A stretch of DNA of 64,000 bases from Cymbidium sinense. Lineage: Eukaryota > Streptophyta > Magnoliopsida > Asparagales > Orchidaceae. This document shows, piece after piece, positions 60,119 to 64,000 of this stretch. The stretch lies in contig CM038221.1 of assembly GCA_021442155.1 (NCBI GenBank), forward strand, positions 29,169,906 to 29,233,905, in the 5' to 3' direction. The translations under genes were made by a program, and so were the position numbers. Each line of letters begins with the position of its first letter. Within the stretch, counting starts at the first letter, position 1. The notes under the pieces are model-generated. The model ran no database searches. It worked only from the letters and a program-made list of their open reading frames with translations, and had not been told where the DNA came from.

Positions 60119-60291
60119 TGGTATGTAATGTGAAAAAAATTTATATCGTTATGATGTTTTATTTCTTTATTTTATTATATATTTTTAATTTCATTTGAAA
60201 ATGAATTATTTTTTATCTTATTGTGCCCCCACTAAAATAAGTTTCTAGATCCGCCCCTACTCATGTATGTATAAAAGAGACTTTGTACATT

Positions 60292-60319
60292 TGTGGTATT
60301 TATTTTTGGTTTCATTTGT

Positions 60320-60357
<38 letters not shown>

Positions 60358-63300
60358 GGAGGACACCATGCAACTGAGGGTGTACTTATTGAGATGATCG
60401 TATGACATTGATAAATAGTACTATCTTGAAAGATAGAACTACTTACAATGGACCTATCCTGGAAGATTGAATATACTGGAGATTTTTCTCCTACCTTAAA
60501 TGGATGAATAACATTGGGTTTATTTAAATTGGGTTCTAAAGTTTCCTATGGGGGAAGCCCCCATAGTTAATTACATCTTAAGAAAAATGAATCCCTTAAG
60601 AATACTCTTAATTAAAGTAGGAGATTATTGTCTCCAAAGAATTCAAAGATAGGATTATCAATAAATTGGTTATGTTTTAGAAAATCAAGTGGGATGGATC
60701 AAAAAGGGGAGAGTTATTATCAAAACCAAAGGAGATGAGTAGGAGCCATGATACTAAGAAGCCTAGTGAGCCTCTAATATATCATGGTTGGGCCTTATAT
60801 ATTTGAAGTTGAGGAGATTTATTTATTTGAGTTAAAATTTTATTAAAAATCTATGACATATAATCCCACAATACAATATTATAAAATGCCTCAGAGGTGA
60901 GGATTTATGCTTATAGCTCGCCGACAACATTAAACCCAAATTCTAAATCTAGGGAGCTTTGACGACGGCCAAAGCATGACCTAAATCTAAGGCGAAAGTG
61001 GGTATATGGTTTACCTCTACAAGAGAGAGTAAACCACCCGACTGCTGGACTTATTATTGCCTAGAGTGGCAGCTAGCTAACTCCTCCTACGCTTTAAATC
61101 CATGTAGGCAAGTCATATGCTTTTTCAAGATGGCTAGGTTGCTATTATTTAGAAAAGAAACTAAGTCCTTAAACTCACTCTCTATGAGACAAGAGCATGA
61201 GGGGTATTAATAATGACTTAATCTAATGCAATTAGTTTTATCAAATTTTATTTAGTTTGGGACTTTTTATTTTGACACAGGCCATAAGATTTTGTACACC
61301 TAAATGCATGAGAAGTTGATTAAGGGCCAAATCAAAAGGGAAAGAGGTGTTCTTCCATCATATGCTCTCAAAGGTTAAGCCCTTACTATCTAACAAAGAT
61401 GGAAGCCCTCCCTTAACAAGAGTGAAATAAGATGATTATGCATGATATTAAATATATTAAGGGGTTGCTAAATAACATGATTATGCTATATTATTTTATT
61501 GTAAGTTATTTTTTGAGAATAATTATATGCTAATCTAAATAATTATCTTATTTAATGCATGCTTTTACATGCATGAGTTATTTTAAGGCATTATGAGTTA
61601 TTAATTTTGAATTAATTTTATCTAAAGAATCACATCCATACAACAATCACTAATCATAAAAAAACTATGAAAAGAAAATGCTAAATATTAATTTATTATT
61701 ATACAACTGAATTATAAGAGAATAATTACAAAGTGATGAATGTTATAGGGGTCCTCATTCTTCATTCTTCATTTCTTCATCTTTCATTTCTTCATTTAAT
61801 TTGCTCCATTTCTTTCTTCCTTTTGGCTTGATTTGGATGTGCTTATTCCAAAGGCATCACATGGTACATAAGACTTGGTCTTATAACCAATGCTCATCCT
61901 AATCCCTCATAACACTCATCTTAATCCTATTACAAAATTACATTAAAAAATGGAAAATAAATACACCGCAAAATAAATATTAGCTAAAACACCATACCCA
62001 AGTTATATGAATAATTTGGACTTAGCACCCATACATGGTTAACCAAGCCACCTAGCCTAACTTGAATTATGCTTAGGGCTAAGTAACCCGCACAAAAGTA
62101 TTTATATTTTTATTTTAAGCAAAACCCCCAGAAAGTATGAAGTAAATATCGCCTAACATCTAGACTATGCATATATATACCTAACATCTAGTCTACAATA
62201 ATACATCACAAAATAAGCATACATCAAATCATATACTTCTCTAACATAAAGCTAGAAGTAGTGACTTAGTCTAATGTGTGCATTAATACTTGTGTGGTAT
62301 GTCCTAACTAGGCTTTAGAGTTGTAATTTTGCTAAGTGCGAAAGATTCAATTTATAAAGGGTTGATTTCTCTTTAAGTGATTTACTTGATTTAAAGATTT
62401 ACTTAATATTTTCTTTTGTTTCATATGCCCTACACTTAACAATTAAGTGTCATAAAGAGAAGAAAGAGAGAAAATCTCTCTTTCATCCCTACCTTAAGTC
62501 ACTTCTAAAGCAAGTTAATTAATCAATTTCTTTTAGTGAATGGCTTATTATATGTTTTAATCAATCCTAAGTTTAGGTTCACTCTAAATGACCTTATTCA
62601 ATAAGAAAGAAATCTTAAGTTTAATTGGAATGATTTATTATCACATGACACATGTTAATTCAATTCTTTCCATCATGTATATCATGCATATGATTAAATC
62701 CTAAGCATGCTTATACATACAGTGTATGTCTTAGCACACTTAAATGATGAATGTAAAGAAGTGTATTTGGAATTTAAATATTTTATTTTGATTGAATTAT
62801 GAATGCATGTCTTTTTAATAAGAAAAGGGATTTTTCATCCATTAGCTAAGTACACATTCACATGTATAAAAGTTTTAAGTGAGAGACTATACACCTTGTT
62901 ATAAAGTACAAGACCTACTTAGGGCTACTCAAAGCCTCTGGGTGTCCGTGACTAATATACCACTTTTCTTAGATACATATAGATGTATAAGTAACTATAA
63001 GAATAGGAAAACCAATGCAAAAGTTATGTTTGATTTATTTGATTTATGATTTTTATTCATTGGTCATATCATACATACATATATATAAGGGTTTAAGTGA
63101 GTATGACATCATTGTTCTACACCAAGGGTGTAAGGTTCAAGACCTACTACTTATTTAAAGCCTCGTGTCCTGGGGTGTCCACTAATATATACCACTTTCT
63201 TAGATACATGTGAATTTATAAAAAGAACCACAAGAATGACAAGTCATGCAAGAAGTCATATTTGATTTGATTATATGATTTACATATGTGATATGAAATT

Positions 63301-64000
63301 CTTCCTAAGTCTTAGCATGGAGATGCATAGAATAGATTTAGATAAATGTTGTGTTCTTTTCAAATGAACTATACATTTATAAATCCCATGCAAATCCATA
63401 TAAGGTAAGGAAAGAAAGCTTCATATTGCATATATTATATTATCAATATATGTAATTTTATAGATATTTGTAATTAACATCACTGCATATATTACAATTG
63501 ATTTGTAGGCTTTTGAATATAACTTTTGAATTAATAGTAATAATAGCCTATTTTTAATTTAAATCAAGACATACAATTTGACATAAAATAAACCATTCCA
63601 TTTAGTTACTTTTAAAAGAAATGAATGTATGATTACACATGGCAAGCAACATTTAACATGATTAAACAAATAAAGGAACATTAGCACATGATCTCATTCA
63701 TTCCGATTAATTCCTAAAGACAATCATACTAAATAAGGCTACTTAAAATAAACCAAAGTTCTTTAATGACATTTTTAGTTTTGAGTTTGATTTAATTTAA
63801 GAAATGAAAGAGGTTTGTTGATCCTAATCCCATTTGTGAGTTAATTTGGTTTAATGAAGAAGTAATTAGATTGATTTTATGGTTTAACTAGGTTAGGATA
63901 TGAATTAAGCCAATTAATTAACCCTTACCTACATCACCTTAAGTTAAAACTAATTAATAATGAGCCAATATGATATGCAATCATATGAAAAGTAAATTTG
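60292..64000 (+). mobile_element. LTR-family copy F, running off the window
   Basis: Starts TGTGGTATTTATTTTTGG at 60292, has GAGGACACCATGCAACTGAGG and GGTGTACTTATTGAGATGATCG, then follows the family order: TAATTACATCTTAAG (60568), GCGAGCTATAAGC-type and GTAAACCACC blocks (60915-61040), GAATTATGCTTAGGGC (62065) and CAAGACCTACTTAGGGCTACT (62909). It is longer than copy A over the shared part because it keeps about 0.3 kb around 61700-61900 that A lacks. No coding sequence. A (GT)n tract lies at about 60317-60354. Confidence 0.78.
60317..60354. repeat. GT microsatellite
   Basis: (TG)n with one interruption near the start of LTR-family copy F; the other copies have only a few GT steps at this place. 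Confidence 0.9.

Larger units (their letters stand above)
58022..60259 (+). mobile_element. hAT transposon, deleted internally, 8-bp TSD
   Basis: The element starts TAGAGGCAAAGGGAG and ends GGATCCGCCCCTA-like (GATCCGCCCCTA at 60248-60259), giving imperfect terminal inverted repeats of the TAGGGGCGGA type, with GGGGGCAC a short way in on both sides. The flanks CTCATGCA (58014-58021) and CTCATGTA (60260-60267) form an 8-bp target duplication with one change, as expected for hAT. The 5' part (58090-58400) is CT-rich and leader-like, followed by tandem repeats, a noncoding AT-rich stretch (58970-59850), the assembly gap and a transposase tail. The central transposase domain is missing or in the gap. 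Confidence 0.75.

Overview
This is an AT-rich, repeat-dominated stretch of a flowering-plant nuclear genome. The evidence is plant MULE, hAT and FAR1-type transposase remnants, a plant mobile domain (PMD) reading frame, an RTE-clade LINE, very long LTR-like repeats, and pseudogenes of three eukaryotic housekeeping genes (ATR3/TAH18 diflavin reductase, ARPC3, CAF1). The GC-rich third positions of the CAF1 frame weakly suggest a monocot; I cannot name the species. No prokaryotic, organellar or viral gene set is visible, and only one long conserved reading frame (CAF1) remains.

Layout. 1-8122: an inverted duplication (arms about 2.2 kb) of an intron-free diflavin-reductase pseudogene and its leader, with a decayed MULE (mudrA-like piece plus PMD frame) between the arms; only the right-hand copy continues to the C-terminus. 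8123-17400: noncoding DNA holding a degenerate tandem repeat, an ARPC3 pseudogene that keeps its introns, and a 0.81-kb tandem duplication. 17401-18544: a CAF1 deadenylase frame with a leader intron and a frameshifted C-terminus. 18545-22275: noncoding, with one unrecognised leader-like block. 22276-51215: one RTE LINE broken into four pieces by a 6.0-kb LTR-like unit (22459-28450, TSD GATAT), a 19.3-kb composite (28894-48166, TSD ATTAT) and a 0.86-kb tandem-repeat insertion. The composite consists of three rearranged copies of the same LTR-like family, two of them forming a large palindrome. It also carries, joined to a second mudrA fragment, an inverted copy of the ARPC3 segment found at 9637-17010. 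51540-57110: a second degraded RTE copy and a satellite-like array (monomer about 145 bp with a 16-bp perfect palindrome), itself interrupted by another LTR-family copy. 57130-60259: a FAR1-like pseudogene and a hAT element with an 8-bp TSD and a 100-N assembly gap. 60292-64000: a further LTR-family copy running off the window.

The genes do not form a pathway. What holds the window together is its insertion history: LINE first, then LTR-family units into it, with gene fragments (ARPC3, ATR3) lying beside MULE sequence in two separate places. I found no convincing new biochemical system. The most notable items are the coding-free giant LTR family, the two gene-fragment/MULE inverted duplications, and the palindrome-bearing satellite.
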